From an uncultured Lachnospiraceae bacterium (GTDB lineage: Bacteria > Bacillota > Clostridia > Lachnospirales > Lachnospiraceae), in contig CAMTBF010000218.1 in assembly GCA_947068385.1 (NCBI GenBank), forward strand, positions 1 through 6,527: a stretch of DNA of 6,527 bases. The letters run 5' to 3'. The position numbers and the translations under genes were made by a program. The notes beneath the pieces are model-generated. The model worked only from the letters and a program-made list of their open reading frames with translations. It ran no database searches and was not told where the DNA came from. Shown here piece after piece: positions 5,875 through 6,527 of the stretch. Position 1 is the first letter of the stretch; each line of letters starts with the position of its first letter.

Positions 5875-5964
5875 TGATTTCTCCCCCTTTCTGTCTGTTA
5901 GACGGATGTGCGCGGGAATTCTCTCAGGAATTTCGGGAGAAAGCTTTAGATTTCCCCCTCCTTT

Positions 5965-5993
5965 ATCATAGCGCAGATTCGTGAGCATGGAAA
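5965..5993 (-). promoter_or_regulatory. Possible promoter of the sigma/membrane-protein operon
   Basis: On the minus strand, TTTCCA (complement of 5988-5993, four of six to TTGACA) is followed after 17 bases by TATGAT (complement of 5965-5970, five of six to TATAAT). This would start transcription near 5958, about 85 nt before the sigma ATG. The -35 is weak. I saw no convincing AAC/CGT-type ECF promoter, so autoregulation by the sigma factor is not supported by eye. Confidence 0.35.
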
Positions 5994-6044
5994 TGGACAG
6001 TTTTTCCGGTGGGGAGAGAAGCAGCCTGATGGAAGTTCGGACAA

Positions 6045-6065
6045 ATAATGAGATTATAATGGAAG
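6045..6065 (+). repeat. Imperfect direct repeat, copy 1
   Basis: ATAATGAGAT followed by TATAATGGAAG. The same ten-base head and an AATGGAAG tail recur at 6117-6136, 72 bp downstream. It lies in the AT-rich region upstream of the XRE gene and could be a distal operator half, or a chance similarity of two -10-like sequences. Confidence 0.45.
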
Positions 6066-6102
6066 AAAGAGGCATAATAAGAAGAAAAGAGCATTTTATG
6101 TA

Positions 6103-6131
6103 TTGAAAAATCCTTTATAATGAGATACAAT
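6103..6131 (+). promoter_or_regulatory. Sigma-A-type promoter of the XRE-family gene
   Basis: TTGAAA (6103-6108, five of six to TTGACA) and TACAAT (6126-6131, five of six to TATAAT) are separated by the ideal 17 bases. Transcription would begin near 6138 and give a leader of about 48 nt. A perfect TATAAT at 6116-6121 overlaps but has no -35 at proper spacing. Copy 2 of the direct repeat covers the -10. Confidence 0.7.
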
Positions 6132-6136
6132 GGAAG
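6117..6136 (+). repeat. Imperfect direct repeat, copy 2
   Basis: ATAATGAGAT followed by ACAATGGAAG, the partner of 6045-6065. It contains the -10 hexamer TACAAT of the XRE-gene promoter, so a protein bound here would affect initiation directly. Whether the XRE protein itself binds is unknown. Confidence 0.45.
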
Positions 6137-6185
6137 CGAGCGAATCATGATGCAATAGAGTAAGCTAAGGGGGGAGGTGCATGTC

Positions 6186-6527
6186 ATGACGAAATACGTA
6201 GAAAATATCAATACCTATCTGTCCCAGCGGAAGATCAAACAGACCTACATCAGCCTGAAGACAGGAATCGATGCCAAAAAGCTGTCCCGGATCCTGACGG
6301 GGGCGCAGGACATAGGCGCTACGGACATGGAAAGGATCGCGGGAGCGCTGGGAAGGAAAGCAGAATTCTTCCTGAGCGATACCTTCTGCCTAGAGCCTGA
6401 GCCGGACTTCTTCGAGCCGGAGAAGGTTTTCTTCTGTGGGCAGGAGTCTACGCCGGAGCAGGAGCGGATTGCGGAAGGAAAGGAATGTGGGAAGACATGG
6501 TTTTCCGTATCGGGACAGGAAGTGATC
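6186..6527 (+). CDS. XRE-family (Cro/CI-type) helix-turn-helix protein, 3'-truncated by the window
   Basis: The open frame begins at ATG 6186 and runs without a stop to the window end, giving 114 residues of an incomplete protein. Residues 3-63 form a Cro/CI-type DNA-binding domain: YVENINTYLSQRKIKQTYISLKTGIDAKKLSRILTG, then DIGATDMERIAGALGRKAEFFL, the usual five-helix pattern with recognition helix near DAKKLSRIL. From about residue 65 the chain becomes acidic (CLEPEPDFFEPE), and the partner domain is out of view. GGGGAGG ends eight bases before the ATG. An ATG at 6181 is rejected because TGA follows after two codons. The gene has its own promoter and is divergent from the sigma operon. Its target and effector are unknown. 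Confidence 0.85.
   Translation, partial: MTKYVENINTYLSQRKIKQTYISLKTGIDAKKLSRILTGAQDIGATDMERIAGALGRKAEFFLSDTFCLEPEPDFFEPEKVFFCGQESTPEQERIAEGKECGKTWFSVSGQEVI

Larger units (their letters stand above)
5875..6185. other. Divergent intergenic region between the sigma gene and the XRE gene
   Basis: A 311-base region without a convincing gene. It is AT-rich on the right half. It holds a possible leftward promoter (5965-5993), an imperfect direct repeat pair (6045-6065 and 6117-6136), a good rightward promoter (6103-6131) and the XRE-gene ribosome site (GGGGAGG, 6171-6177). A short inverted repeat GTCT-GTT-AGAC lies at 5893-5903. A GGAGG-like run on the minus strand at 5954-5964 has no start codon at a suitable distance. 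No RNA gene is recognised. Confidence 0.6.

Noticed and set aside
5897..5904. CGTCTAA on the minus strand as an ECF-type -10 element for sigma autoregulation
   Set aside because: No AAC-type -35 is present at 15-17 bases upstream, and the transcript would start on top of the ribosome binding site.
5954..5964. A GGAGG-rich run on the minus strand that resembles a ribosome binding site
   Set aside because: No ATG, GTG or TTG follows at a usable distance on that strand.
5875..6075. A 67-codon N-terminal extension of the sigma factor to a start at 6075
   Set aside because: The extension has no sigma-factor similarity, crosses the probable promoter and ribosome site region, and the ATG at 5874 has a strong ribosome binding site and gives a normal ECF length.
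5966..6211. An 81-codon minus-strand open frame
   Set aside because: It starts inside the XRE gene, runs through both promoters, and its hydrophobic, AT-driven product shows no recognisable domain or ribosome site.

Overview
The window looks like chromosomal DNA of an anaerobic Clostridia, most likely a Lachnospiraceae-type gut Firmicute. The coding regions are GC-rich, the promoter regions are AT-rich, ribosome binding sites are strong GGAGG types, and the ribonucleotide reductase is the oxygen-sensitive class III enzyme. The taxon is inferred from style and gene content, not proven.

Layout: (1) Positions 1-2914, plus strand: a class III ribonucleotide reductase operon, nrdD followed by nrdG with a 4-base start/stop overlap. 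It is preceded by a -10 hexamer and two tandem NrdR-box-like sites 32 bp apart, then a leader with a small hairpin and a short repeated heptamer. (2) Positions 2911-3462, minus strand: a TetR-family regulator that converges on nrdG so tightly that the stop codons overlap. (3) Positions 3463-3963: a divergent intergenic region with a 19-bp palindrome inside a promoter, followed by a purine-rich leader and a 106-residue HEAT-repeat protein on the plus strand. The palindrome is the obvious candidate operator for the TetR protein. (4) Positions 3992-4050: a long imperfect hairpin between two convergent units. (5) Positions 4098-5874, minus strand: an ECF sigma factor and, overlapping its 3' end, a single-pass membrane protein with a long low-complexity linker and an exported domain. 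The pair is arranged like a sigma factor and its membrane-bound partner or anti-sigma factor. (6) Positions 5875-6185: an AT-rich divergent promoter region, with a good sigma-A-type promoter and an imperfect direct repeat. (7) Position 6186 to the window end: the N-terminal part of a Cro/CI-type (XRE) helix-turn-helix protein, cut by the window edge.

How the parts work together: NrdD makes deoxyribonucleotides under anoxia, NrdG installs its glycyl radical, and the tandem boxes suggest feedback repression by NrdR when dATP is plentiful. The TetR/HEAT pair and the sigma/membrane-protein pair each look like small self-contained regulatory modules whose signals and targets cannot be read from this sequence. 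I found no mobile element, CRISPR array, tRNA or rRNA.
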